A stretch of DNA of 17,067 nucleotides from JASHVB01 sp035486135 (GTDB taxonomy: Bacteria > Pseudomonadota > Alphaproteobacteria > Acetobacterales > Acetobacteraceae), in NCBI GenBank assembly GCA_035486135.1, contig DATHNI010000288.1, positions 1-17,067 of the forward strand, read 5' to 3'. The notes beneath the pieces are model-generated. The model saw only the letters and a list, made by a program, of their open reading frames with translations. It made no database searches and was not told the DNA's origin. Positions 6,746 through 14,220 of the stretch are shown here, piece by piece. The first letter of the stretch is position 1. Each line of letters opens with the position of its first letter. A program made the position numbers and the translations under genes.

Positions 6746-8104
6746 TCACGCGGCCGCCACGCCGGCGGTGGGCGGTGGCACCGTGACGCCCTGTGCCGCG
6801 TAGTCGCGCAGCTTGTTGCGCAGGGCGCGGATCGAGATCCCCAGGATGGTCGCGGCATGGGTGCGGTTGCCGAGCGTGTGGCCAAGCGTGCCGATGATCA
6901 GATCACGTTCGACCTCGTCCATCTTGCGGCCCACCAGGGAGGTGATGCCCGCGTCGGAGCCCCCTGCCGCCGGGCGGACGGCGGAAGACGACGCAACGCC
7001 CCCGTCGGACGGCCCCAACTCGATCGCGTCGATGCCGATCTCGGAACCCGAGGCGAGCAGTACGGCGCGGTGGATGGCGTTCTCGAGTTCGCGCACGTTG
7101 CCGCGCCAGCCATGCGCGGTGAGGCGCAGCAGTGCGTCGGGCGACAGCGGGCGGAACGGCAGGCCGTTCACCTCGGCGTATTTGCGGGCGAAATGGCCGG
7201 CCAGCGGCGCGATGTCGCCGGGGCGCTCGCGCAGGGCGGGGATGCGCAGCGACACGACGTTCAGGCGGAAATACAGGTCCTCGCGGAAGGTGCCGCGGCG
7301 CACCTCGGCCAGCAGGTCGCGGTTGGTGGTGGCCAGGATGCGCACGTCCACCTTGACGGGGGCGCCGCCGCCCAGCCGGTCGATCTCGCGCTCCTGGACT
7401 GTGCGCAGCAGCTTGGCCTGCAGCCGCACGTCCATTTCGCTGACTTCGTCGAGCAACAGGGTGCCACCGCCGGCGGCCTCGAACTTGCCGATGCGGCGCG
7501 CGACGGCACCGGAGAAGGCGCCCTTCTCGTGGCCGAACAGCTCGGATTCCAGCAGGTTTTCCGGGATGGCGGCACAGTTCAGCGCGACGAATGGGCCGGC
7601 GGCGCGGCGCGAGCGGCGGTGCAGGTGGCGAGCGAGGATTTCCTTGCCGGTGCCCGACTCGCCGCAGATCAGCACAGATGCCTCGGACTTCGCGACCTGT
7701 TCGGCGCGGCGGACGGTCGCGGTCATCAGCGGGTCGCGCACCACCAGTGCGTGGGTCTCGCCGGCGGCGGCTTCCAGGATGGCGGCGATCAGGTCGGGAT
7801 CGGGCGGTAGCGGCAGGAATTCGCGCGCGCCCTCGCGGATCGCGCGCAATGCCGCCTCGGGGTCGCGGGTGGTGCCGCATGCCACCACGGGCACCGCAAT
7901 GCGTTCCGCTGCGAGCGCACGCACCACGGCGCCGACGTCGTGCGCGAGGTCGCACAGCACGAGATCCACACGGGCGTCGGCGCGCAGGTGGGCCAGCGCG
8001 GTGCCGGCATCATCCGCCTGGTCGAGCTTCGCCCCCCGTGCAATGGCGATGCGCGCTGCCTGGCCGAGTTCGCCGGCCAGCGAGCCGATGATCAGAACGC
8101 GCAT
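6746..8104 (-). CDS. flbD: FlbD, sigma-54-dependent flagellar transcription activator
   Basis: This 452-residue enhancer-binding protein has a receiver-like domain (1-115), an AAA+ sigma-54 interaction domain (about 120-355) and a C-terminal Fis-type helix-turn-helix (about 410-440, NRTHAATILGISIRALRNKL). Walker A is GESGTGKE (148-155) and Walker B GTLLLDE (214-220). The sigma-54 contact loop reads GAFSGA (195-200) instead of the usual GAFTGA. The receiver lacks the N-terminal acidic pair (sequence VLIIGSLAGE) and the conserved lysine (FLPLP in place of FLTKP), as in known FlbD proteins that do not rely on classical phosphorylation. The start is ATG at 8104, with GAAGG 8 bases upstream. It follows fliN after 49 bp that include a short repeat hairpin. 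FlbD is the likely activator of the two sigma-54 promoters near 14264 and 14617. Confidence 0.95.
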   Translation of the reverse strand: MRVLIIGSLAGELGQAARIAIARGAKLDQADDAGTALAHLRADARVDLVLCDLAHDVGAVVRALAAERIAVPVVACGTTRDPEAALRAIREGAREFLPLPPDPDLIAAILEAAAGETHALVVRDPLMTATVRRAEQVAKSEASVLICGESGTGKEILARHLHRRSRRAAGPFVALNCAAIPENLLESELFGHEKGAFSGAVARRIGKFEAAGGGTLLLDEVSEMDVRLQAKLLRTVQEREIDRLGGGAPVKVDVRILATTNRDLLAEVRRGTFREDLYFRLNVVSLRIPALRERPGDIAPLAGHFARKYAEVNGLPFRPLSPDALLRLTAHGWRGNVRELENAIHRAVLLASGSEIGIDAIELGPSDGGVASSSAVRPAAGGSDAGITSLVGRKMDEVERDLIIGTLGHTLGNRTHAATILGISIRALRNKLRDYAAQGVTVPPPTAGVAAA

Positions 8105-8117
8105 GGTGCCGCCTTCA

Positions 8118-8141
8118 CCTCTCCCGCGGGAGCAGGAGAGG
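8118..8141. repeat. Short CCTCTCCCGC-family hairpin, fliN-flbD gap
   Basis: CCTCTCCCGC and GCAGGAGAGG flank a GGGA loop. The sequence differs by one base from the hairpins at 4317-4340 and 9129-9152. It ends 13 bases upstream of the flbD start codon and 12 bases from the fliN stop. The longer flanking arms seen in the other copies are absent here. Confidence 0.75.
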
Positions 8142-8153
8142 TTGCTTCACCAC

Positions 8154-8465
8154 TCACTGCCGATCCGCCTTGACGATTTCGGTCATCGTCACGCCCAGGC
8201 GACTGTCGTCCACCATCACGACTTCGCCGCGCGCGACCAGGCGGTTGTTGACGTAGATGTCGATCGCCTCCCCCAGCTTGCGGTCGAGTTCCACCACCGC
8301 GCCGCGACCAAGCTTCAGCAACTGGTTGACCTGCATGGTCGTCTTGCCGAGCACCGCGCTGACGGTGACCGGAATGTCGTACACCGCCTCCAGCTCACGC
8401 ACGGTCCGCGCGCCGCTGCCTTCCGAGGCTTCCGTCAGTTCCGTGAGTTCCATGTCATCAGGCAT
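8154..8465 (-). CDS. fliN: FliN, flagellar rotor/switch C-ring protein
   Basis: FliN forms the lower part of the cytoplasmic C ring with FliM and FliG and binds FliH to dock export cargo. This 103-residue protein has a short acidic N-terminus and the SpoA domain pattern: YDIPVTVSAVLGKTTMQVNQLL, then LGRGAVVELDRKLGEAIDIYVNNRLVARGEV, then VVDD-like VMVDDSRLGVTMTEI. The start is ATG at 8465, because AAGGAG lies 7 bases upstream and the ATG overlaps the fliH stop as ATGCCTGA. An upstream in-frame TTG at 8471 would sit almost on the Shine-Dalgarno and is unlikely. The overlap implies translational coupling to fliH. No fliM is in the window. Confidence 0.95.
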   Translation of the reverse strand: MPDDMELTELTEASEGSGARTVRELEAVYDIPVTVSAVLGKTTMQVNQLLKLGRGAVVELDRKLGEAIDIYVNNRLVARGEVVMVDDSRLGVTMTEIVKADRQ

Positions 8466-9120
8466 GTTCAATCTCCTTCAGTTCCACAACCGCCGGGAGT
8501 TCCACGCTCGCCGGCGACAGCCCCGACAACCCGAGCGTCGCCACCACCTGCGCCCACAACGCCGCCGCGTCGCGCGTGGCGCCGCCGTTGCGCCAGGCAA
8601 TGCGCGCGTCCCCGGGCGGGATGGTTTCGGTCGGCACGATCTGCAAGCGCGCAGCGAGGTCGGGGTCCAGCCGCTCGATTTCGCGCGCCACGCTGGTGCA
8701 ATGATGTGGGTTGATCCGCAGTGTCACTGCTGGCTCCTTGAACAGCCCGGGCAGCACGACGCGGATGATCGCCTGCAGTTCCGCCTCGCCGTAGCGCGTG
8801 GCCAGGTCCGGCAACACCACGCCGAGGCTGGAGAGCAACACGCGGGCGATCGATGTGGCGGATTGCTCGGCAAGCTCGAGAAGGTCTCCGTGGGCGGACG
8901 CGAGTTGCCCGGCGACGGCGGTGACGGTCTGGCGGATCACGGCATGGTCGGCTGCGGCGGCCTCGGCTGCGGCGGCGTCGCTGCCGGCCTGCCAGGCTTC
9001 CGCACGCGCTGCTTCCAGTTCGGCGGCGGAGAAGGTCGGCTCGATCACTTCCGGCTCCGGCGCGGCGTCGTGTGCCAGGTCGAAGTCCTCGGCGAACAGG
9101 ACCTTGCCCGAGGGGCGCAT
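8458..9120 (-). CDS. fliH: FliH-like regulator of the flagellar export ATPase
   Basis: The protein has 220 residues and sits between fliG and fliN, the position of fliH (flbE) in related alphaproteobacterial operons. FliH dimers bind the ATPase FliI and tether it to FliN. Visible features are an N-terminal RPSGKVLFAEDFD segment, an Ala/Glu-rich central helix (about 35-80, EAARAEAWQAGSDAAAAEA) and a C-terminal domain with VTLRINPHHCTSVAREIERL and WRNGGATRDAAALW. Sequence similarity in this family is weak, so the call rests largely on context and pattern. The start is ATG at 9120. An open frame extends to 9294, but those 58 residues only translate the repeat element. The Shine-Dalgarno GAGAGG, 8 bases upstream, is part of that repeat. 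It overlaps fliN by 8 bp. Confidence 0.85.
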   Translation of the reverse strand: MRPSGKVLFAEDFDLAHDAAPEPEVIEPTFSAAELEAARAEAWQAGSDAAAAEAAAADHAVIRQTVTAVAGQLASAHGDLLELAEQSATSIARVLLSSLGVVLPDLATRYGEAELQAIIRVVLPGLFKEPAVTLRINPHHCTSVAREIERLDPDLAARLQIVPTETIPPGDARIAWRNGGATRDAAALWAQVVATLGLSGLSPASVELPAVVELKEIEHA

Positions 9121-9126
9121 GTCAGA

Positions 9127-9323
9127 AACCTCTCCCGCGGGAGCGGGAGAGGCATGCCTCCGGGCGCTTGACCTGGTGGTCGAGGTGCGAGGCACCGAGG
9201 GTGAGGGTGATCGGGCCGGCAGGGAAAAGGTAGAGCGTGCGCCACGCGACACCGTCACCCTCGCCGCTTCGCGTCTCGCGTCGGTCCGCTTCACGGCCCA
9301 ACCCCGCGCAGCGGGAGAGGTTT
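9127..9323. repeat. Long inverted-repeat element (CCTCTCCCGC family), fliG-fliH gap
   Basis: About 195 bp of the 216-bp gap are a diverged relative of the element at 4316-4476. The left end is a perfect 10-bp hairpin, CCTCTCCCGC / GCGGGAGAGG (9129-9152). CACCGAGGGTGAGGGTGATC (9193-9212) matches the corresponding part of the other copy with one change. The right arm carries TCACCCTCG (9255-9263) and ends in GCGGGAGAGGTTT (9311-9323). The central part differs from the other copy and pairs poorly. No open frame belongs to it. Confidence 0.8.
9129..9134 (-). promoter_or_regulatory. fliH ribosome binding site embedded in a hairpin
   Basis: On the minus strand GAGAGG lies 8 bases before the fliH ATG (9120) and is the only good Shine-Dalgarno there. 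The same bases form the 3' side of the 10-bp repeat stem (9129-9152), so in the mRNA the site would be paired with CCTCTC. This could limit fliH initiation unless ribosomes or a protein open the stem. The sequence facts are direct and the effect is inference. Confidence 0.6.
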
Positions 9324-9336
9324 ACGGGGATAACCC

Positions 9337-10359
9337 TCAATAGATCAGCTCCTCATCCTTGCCGCTGCTGATTTCGATGGTGCCTTGCGCGGACAGTTCC
9401 TTCGCAAGCTGCACGATCGCGGCCTGCGCGTCGTCCACGTCGCGCACGCGCACCGGGCCCAACCCCTCGATCTCCTCGCGCAGCATCTTTCCCGCGCGCT
9501 CCGACATGCTGCCGAGGAACAGCTCGCGCAGCTTCTCCGATGCCCCCTTCAGTGCGATCGGCAGCTTGTCCTTCTCGATCGAGCGCAACAGCATCTGCAC
9601 CGATTGCGGCGTGAGACGTGCCAGGTCGTCGAAGGTGAACATCAGCGACTTGATCCGCTCCGCCGCCTCCCGGTTGCGTTCCTCCAGCGCCGCGAGGAAC
9701 CGGCCTTCCGACTGCCGGTCGAGATTGTTGAAGATGTCAGCCATCATCTCGTGCGCGTCACGCCTGGTGCTGCGGGCGAGGTTGGACATGAATTCGGCGC
9801 GCAGGGTTTTTTCCACGCCGTCCAGCACATCCTTCTGCACGCTTTCCATGCGCAGCATGCGCATCACCACTTCCATGGCGAAGGAATCCGGCAGCAGCGA
9901 CAGCACGCGCGCCGCGTGATCCGGCCGCACCTTGGACAGGACGACGGCGACGGTTTGCGGATATTCGTTCTTCAGGTAGTTCGCCAGCACGCTCTCGTTG
10001 ACGTTGCCCAGCTTGTCCCACATGGTCCGCCCGGCTGGACCACGGATTTCCTCCATGATCTGCGCGGCGCGATCGCGCGGCAGCGCCTTTTGCAGCAGAC
10101 GCTCGGTGCTCTCGAAACTGCCGACCAGGTTGCCGGCGCTGCCGATGCTTTCGGTGAAATCGACGCACAGCCGCTCCACCACCTCGGCGCGTACCGAGCC
10201 GAGCTGCGCCATCGCGGCGGAAATGTCCTTGAGCTCGTCCTCGTGCATCATGCCGAACAGGCGGGCGCACTGGTCCTCGCCGAGCGCGAGCATCAGCACC
10301 GCCGCCCGCTGCACGCCGTTGAGGCCGCGGTACTCTTCGGATTTCCCGCCGTCAGCCAT
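9337..10359 (-). CDS. fliG: FliG, flagellar motor switch and torque protein
   Basis: FliG joins the MS ring (FliF) to the C ring and carries the charged helix that meets the stator. The 340-residue length is normal. The N-terminal FliF-binding part is NGVQRAAVLMLALGED (14-29). The middle domain carries EYPQT (132-136) where many homologues have EHPQ. The hinge region MFTFDDLARL (240-249) is followed by the C-terminal torque domain IALKGASEKLRELFL (268-282) and MSERAGKMLREEIEGLGPVR (285-304), with DVDDAQ (307-312). The ATG at 10359 overlaps the fliF stop as ATGGCTGA and has AGGAA just upstream, indicating translational coupling. A repeat element follows before fliH. The identification is certain. 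Confidence 0.98.
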   Translation of the reverse strand: MADGGKSEEYRGLNGVQRAAVLMLALGEDQCARLFGMMHEDELKDISAAMAQLGSVRAEVVERLCVDFTESIGSAGNLVGSFESTERLLQKALPRDRAAQIMEEIRGPAGRTMWDKLGNVNESVLANYLKNEYPQTVAVVLSKVRPDHAARVLSLLPDSFAMEVVMRMLRMESVQKDVLDGVEKTLRAEFMSNLARSTRRDAHEMMADIFNNLDRQSEGRFLAALEERNREAAERIKSLMFTFDDLARLTPQSVQMLLRSIEKDKLPIALKGASEKLRELFLGSMSERAGKMLREEIEGLGPVRVRDVDDAQAAIVQLAKELSAQGTIEISSGKDEELIY

Positions 10360-12022
10360 TTTCCTGCACCATCCAGCCGCGCACGATGGCCAGGGTCTCG
10401 TCCGGATGCTTATCGACCAGGTCGGTCACCTTGCGCAGCGACGAGGCGCGGATCTGGCCCTCGATCTGGGCGAGGTTCACCATGCTCTCGTCCTCCAGGA
10501 GTGGGGTTCCGGACATGCTGGCGGCCAGCGCGTGGGCGCCGGGGCTGCCGGCCAGCAGGGCCGCGCCGCTAGGGCCCGAAAGCGCTGCCTGCATGCCGCC
10601 ACCCGGAGACGACAGGCTGGACATCCCGCTGCCCGTCCCGAACGTGGTCAGCCGCGTCACCATCGGACGCAGCACGAAGAGCAAAGCCAGCAATGCGACC
10701 AGGCCGAACGTCCCGGTTTGCGCGAGGTGCATCATGTCGGACTTTTCCAATCGGAATCCCAGCACCCCGGGTTGATCCGGCGCGAGCGCCACATCGTCGC
10801 CGGCGAAGTGCATGCTCACCACGTTCACCTGGTCGCCGCGCTTGTCGTCGAAGCCGATCGCGCTTTTGACCAGCGTGGCGATGTGGTCCAGTTCTTCCGC
10901 CGGGCGCGGCTGGCGCACATGCTTGCCGTCGGCGCCCGCGGTGTCGGTGTCATCCACCATCACCGCCAGGCTGATGCGATCGATCTGCGGTTGCTCGTGG
11001 ATCAGCGTGCGAACGGTCTTGCTGATTTCGTAATTCGTGGTTTCTTCCTGCCGCGCCTCCTGCGAGCCGGCGCCGGTGTTGCCGGCATCCGCGTTCGGCA
11101 GGTTGTTCTGCACCGAGACGGTGCCGTTCGCTTCGGTGGACTTGCTGGTCGAGTTCACCGTCTGCGTGCTGCGCGTCACCTGGCCGTCCGGATCGTAGCT
11201 CTCATGCGTTTCGTTGATCCGGTCGAAGTTCATGCGCACCGCGGCTTCGGCGCGCACCTTGCCCGGGCCCAGGCTTTGCTCCAGCATTTCCTCCACCGCA
11301 CGGGCGATGCGCAGTTCGGTGGCGTGGCGCAGTTCCTCGGTGGACAGCGCGGCGCCTGCCGCATCGACCGGCTCCCCAGCGCGCGCCAGCAGGTTGCCAC
11401 GCGAGTCTACGATGGCGATGTTCTGCGGCCGCAATCCGGGCACTGCGGCGGCCACCAGGTTGAGGATCGCCTGCACGCCCTCGTGGTCGAGCCGGGCGGC
11501 GCCGACCATGGTGAGCAAGACGCCGGCCTGGGCGTCCTGCTGGTCGCGGGCGAAGGGTTGGCGCTGCGGCAGCACAAGGTGCACACGCGCGCCGCGCACG
11601 CCGCGGATGGCGCGAATGGTGCGCACCAGCTCGCCTTCCAGCGCGCGGGTCTCGTTGATTTTTTGTTGGAAGTCGGTCGGCGCGAAGCTGTCGCCGCGGT
11701 CGAAGATTTCGTAGCCGACCGAGCCGCCGGAGGGCAGCCCTTCTTTCGCCAGCATCAGGCGGGTCTCGGGTACCTGGTCGGCCGGCACCATGATCTGGTT
11801 GCCGCTGGGCGTCACGCGGTAGGCGATGTGATTGCGGCCCAGCACGTCCACCATCTGGGAGGCGTCGCGTGTATCGAGGTCGCCGTACAGCAGCGCCATC
11901 TGGTCGGTGGTGCCGCGCAGCGTCATGAGGGCCAGGATGCCGAACATGCCGATAGCGACCGCCGCCAGCACCGCGATCCGCGCCGGGCCAAGCGCCTTCA
12001 GCCCCTCCAGCAGGGCCTTCAT
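10352..12022 (-). CDS. fliF: FliF, flagellar MS-ring protein
   Basis: FliF builds the membrane ring on which the basal body and C ring assemble. From ATG 12022 it has 556 residues. An N-terminal membrane helix (about 14-35, RIAVLAAVAIGMFGILALMTL) is followed by the ring-building YscJ-type domains: LYGDLDTRDASQMVDVL, then GYEIFDRGDSFAPTDFQQKINETRALEGEL, then VRGARVHLVLPQRQPFARDQQDAQAGVLL. A second membrane helix lies at about 437-455 (FGLVALLALLFVLRPMV). The C-terminal tail NLAQIEGQIRASSLRKVTDL carries the FliG-binding region. The start ATG has AGGGG 8 bases upstream, and an in-frame GTG at 12031 would sit on that site. It overlaps fliG by 8 bp, and 159 bp separate it from flgD upstream. Confidence 0.98.
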   Translation of the reverse strand: MKALLEGLKALGPARIAVLAAVAIGMFGILALMTLRGTTDQMALLYGDLDTRDASQMVDVLGRNHIAYRVTPSGNQIMVPADQVPETRLMLAKEGLPSGGSVGYEIFDRGDSFAPTDFQQKINETRALEGELVRTIRAIRGVRGARVHLVLPQRQPFARDQQDAQAGVLLTMVGAARLDHEGVQAILNLVAAAVPGLRPQNIAIVDSRGNLLARAGEPVDAAGAALSTEELRHATELRIARAVEEMLEQSLGPGKVRAEAAVRMNFDRINETHESYDPDGQVTRSTQTVNSTSKSTEANGTVSVQNNLPNADAGNTGAGSQEARQEETTNYEISKTVRTLIHEQPQIDRISLAVMVDDTDTAGADGKHVRQPRPAEELDHIATLVKSAIGFDDKRGDQVNVVSMHFAGDDVALAPDQPGVLGFRLEKSDMMHLAQTGTFGLVALLALLFVLRPMVTRLTTFGTGSGMSSLSSPGGGMQAALSGPSGAALLAGSPGAHALAASMSGTPLLEDESMVNLAQIEGQIRASSLRKVTDLVDKHPDETLAIVRGWMVQENG

Positions 12023-12159
12023 CGCGCGCACCCCTGTGGCAAATTTGTTCGTTGCACGATCACGGTTCGATCTCTGCGCGGCATCCTGCCGTGCGGAGAC
12101 CTTGCCGTGGTTGGCTTACTGTGGAGTTAACGGCCCGGCAGATTCTGCCCTGCACACCG

Positions 12160-12182
12160 CTCCCGCCCCCGCGGGAGAGGTT
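12160..12182. repeat. Short CCTCTCCCGC-family hairpin, flgD-fliF gap
   Basis: CTCCCGC (12160-12166) pairs with GCGGGAG (12171-12177) around CCCC, and the sequence then runs on as AGGTT into the flgD stop region, as in the other repeat ends. It lies directly downstream of the flgD stop codon, so it could act as an mRNA 3' stabiliser. The rest of the gap (12023-12159) shows a small GGCAGA-T-TCTGCC palindrome (12137-12149) and no convincing promoter. Confidence 0.6.
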
Positions 12183-12865
12183 CAGCTTCCCACCGACGTT
12201 ATGCTGCTGAATGGCACCGACAGCGGGCCAAGCTGCAAATCCACTGTCGTCCCCGAACTTATCACCCCGGTTGCCGTGCCGGTCACGGTGAACGGCAATG
12301 TGCTAGTGCCGCCGCCGACATTGGAACCGGTTGCGACCATTGTGTACAGCCCGTTCGGCACCGTCTGGCCGGCGTTGTTCGTGCCGTTCCACGTGAAGGT
12401 GTTGTTGCCCGCCGCCGCGTTCACGGTCGTATCGAAGATGTCGGTGCCCGACGAGTTGGTGATCGAGATCGACACCTTCTCCGCCGCCGGCGACGTGACG
12501 TTCACCGTACCCGTGCCGTTCTGCAATGGGATCTGCGTGGACTGCACCGTCACCTGCTGGCCGATCATCGAGCTGCCCTGGATCACCTCGCTGCCCTGCG
12601 TCAGCTGGATCAGATTCGTCAAACTCGTATTGGTCTGAATCTGCTGCTCCACCGACGAGAACTGCACCAACTCGCTGGTGAACGTATCGGTGTCCATTGG
12701 ACTGCTGGGATCCTGGTTCTGCAATTGCGTCATCAGCATGTTCAGGAAGTCGTTGAAGTTCCCATCCAGCGACGAGGTCGCCGCGCTGCCGGTTTGCGCG
12801 GCCGCGGCAGCGGATGCCTGGGCGGCGGCGGCGTTCTGCTGGGCGACGACCGAGGCGATGCTCAT
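12182..12865 (-). CDS. flgD: FlgD, hook-cap / hook assembly scaffold
   Basis: FlgD caps the growing hook and guides FlgE polymerisation outside the cell. The 227-residue protein has an Ala/Gln-rich N-terminus (1-30) followed by the family's most conserved stretch, FNDFLNMLMTQLQNQDPSSP (about 37-56), MDTDTFTSELVQFSSVEQQ and MIGQQVTV. A beta-rich region with the FlgD Ig-like pattern then follows: FTWNGTNNAGQTVPNGLYTM, ending in VDLQLGPLSVPFSSITSVG. It carries no signal peptide, as expected for a type III substrate. The start is ATG at 12865, with AAGGA 10 bases upstream. It begins 14 bp after fliK ends, consistent with one transcript for hook-length and hook-cap proteins. Confidence 0.96.
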   Translation of the reverse strand: MSIASVVAQQNAAAAQASAAAAAQTGSAATSSLDGNFNDFLNMLMTQLQNQDPSSPMDTDTFTSELVQFSSVEQQIQTNTSLTNLIQLTQGSEVIQGSSMIGQQVTVQSTQIPLQNGTGTVNVTSPAAEKVSISITNSSGTDIFDTTVNAAAGNNTFTWNGTNNAGQTVPNGLYTMVATGSNVGGGTSTLPFTVTGTATGVISSGTTVDLQLGPLSVPFSSITSVGS

Positions 12866-12879
12866 GGCGATGCGATCCT

Positions 12880-14202
12880 TCAGGCGGTGATGTCGAGGCC
12901 GGCGCGCAGCCAGCGTGGCAATGGTGTCGCGCTGTCGTCCTGGTCCTGGTCGGCGGCGTCCGCGGATTGACCCTGGCCGCCGGACCCAGGGCCGGCGCCA
13001 TTGCCGCCGCCCGGCCCGGGATCGGCGCCACCCGCCGCGCCGGACGTCGCGCCGCCGGACGTTGCGGTGGATTCCGGCGCCGCGACATGCATGGTCAGGC
13101 TGCGTCCGTCCGCGGGCACGCCCGCCAGGTCCAGCGCGCGCTGCAATTGCGGTTGGTCGCGCAGCAGCAGGGTCAGAGTCTCCGGACGCTGCACGGTTAT
13201 ATCGACCTGCGCCGGCGCATCGGTGGGGCGGTCGATACGAATCTGCACCTGGCCCAGCGCGGCCGGCTCCAGCCGCAGGGTCATGTGCTGCGGGTTACCC
13301 GGAGTGCCGGCGAGCGACACCAGTGCGGCGGAGACCTGTTGCGCCGGCGGCGCCGCGGTGGTGTCCGGTTGGGTCGCGCCGGTGGCGGCGATGGGGGCCG
13401 GGCCGATCCCGGGAAGCTGCGCCGCGCCGGCAATCTGCAGTGGCTGAGCCCCGCCGAGCAATGAGGTGGCCGTGTCTGGCGGCGGCGCGGCGGTTGCGCC
13501 AGGGAGTGCGGCGGATGCAGCCGCGGCCGAGGACGTGGTGGCCGGCGTCTCGGCCGTCGTGCCGGGCTGCGCGGACGCAATCCCGGCCTGTGGCCCGGAC
13601 GCGGCCGCGCCCGGCTTTGCCGCCACGCCCGCGAGGCTCGGGCGGCCGCCTTGGCCCCAAGCCGGCGCCGGTTGCGGGAGTTGCTGTGGCGGGTTCGTGG
13701 TGGCCGCAATCGCTGTGGGAACCGGCATCGCCGGAACCGGCGTGACGGCCGGCGCAGCGGCGGCACCGGCGGCCGGTTCATTGACCGAGGCAGCGGCGAG
13801 CGGTTCGCGGGCAGCGCCGTCATGGGCGGCAGCCGCGCTACGCGGGCGAAATGTTGGGGCCGATGCCGGAACCGGCAGCGACGGCAAGATGCTGGGAAGC
13901 GCTGGTTCCGGCATAACCGGCGGTCGCGGCGTCAGGCTGGCTCCCGCGGCCTCCGGCTGCGTACCCTGCGTCCCGGCATCCGCGGTCTGCTCTTGTGCCT
14001 TGGCAACCGGGTCTGGTGCCTTGGCGGCCGGGGGTTGTGCGGCGGACAGGATCGACGGCAAAGCGGAGCGGCCTAGTTGCGCCAGCAGGCCGGCAAATTT
14101 CGGCACCTTGCCGGCCACCGCTGCGGTGGGCGCGAGCGCCACGGCTGACGCCGGCATGGCTGGCGCTGTCGTCAGTAGCTGCATCGCGATCGCCTGCGGC
14201 AT
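12880..14202 (-). CDS. fliK: FliK, hook-length control protein
   Basis: FliK is a secreted molecular ruler that switches export from hook to filament substrates when the hook is complete. The 440-residue protein is mostly Ala/Pro/Gly-rich and of low complexity (about 30-290), as is usual for the ruler part. The conserved C-terminal domain (about 293-370) contains GNPQHMTLRLEPAALGQVQI and VDITVQRPETLTLLLRDQPQ, then ALDLAGVP. A Gly-rich tail ends in LPRWLRAGLDITA. The chosen start is ATG at 14202, with GGGA 7 bases upstream; ATG 14184 is also possible. The open frame reaches 14256, but those codons lie across the predicted transcription start and the direct repeats, so they are leader. A sigma-54 promoter match lies 60 bp upstream. 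Identity rests on the C-terminal domain and context. Confidence 0.93.
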   Translation of the reverse strand: MPQAIAMQLLTTAPAMPASAVALAPTAAVAGKVPKFAGLLAQLGRSALPSILSAAQPPAAKAPDPVAKAQEQTADAGTQGTQPEAAGASLTPRPPVMPEPALPSILPSLPVPASAPTFRPRSAAAAHDGAAREPLAAASVNEPAAGAAAAPAVTPVPAMPVPTAIAATTNPPQQLPQPAPAWGQGGRPSLAGVAAKPGAAASGPQAGIASAQPGTTAETPATTSSAAAASAALPGATAAPPPDTATSLLGGAQPLQIAGAAQLPGIGPAPIAATGATQPDTTAAPPAQQVSAALVSLAGTPGNPQHMTLRLEPAALGQVQIRIDRPTDAPAQVDITVQRPETLTLLLRDQPQLQRALDLAGVPADGRSLTMHVAAPESTATSGGATSGAAGGADPGPGGGNGAGPGSGGQGQSADAADQDQDDSATPLPRWLRAGLDITA

Positions 14203-14220
14203 TGTATGTTCCCGCGTTCG

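Noticed and set aside
9121..9294. N-terminal extension of fliH by 58 residues
   Set aside because: It only translates the palindromic repeat. Homology and a good Shine-Dalgarno point to the ATG at 9120.
9337..10359. FliG EYPQ in place of EHPQ as a notable active-site change
   Set aside because: The rest of the motif and the torque helix are intact. A His to Tyr change here is plausibly a normal lineage variant, so it is described only in the gene entry.
12023..12031. GTG start for fliF at 12031
   Set aside because: The AGGGG ribosome site would be almost touching the GTG, whereas it is 8 bases from the ATG at 12022.
12092..12107. Possible sigma-54 promoter upstream of fliF on the minus strand
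   Set aside because: GG-N10-GC spacing is present, but the elements read CGGCAAG and CCGC, too far from TGGCACG and TTGC compared with the two good sites.
9998..12130. Long plus-strand open frame opposite fliF
   Set aside because: It is antisense to a certain fliF, is rich in His/Arg/Gln as expected from a high-GC complement, and shows no domain pattern.
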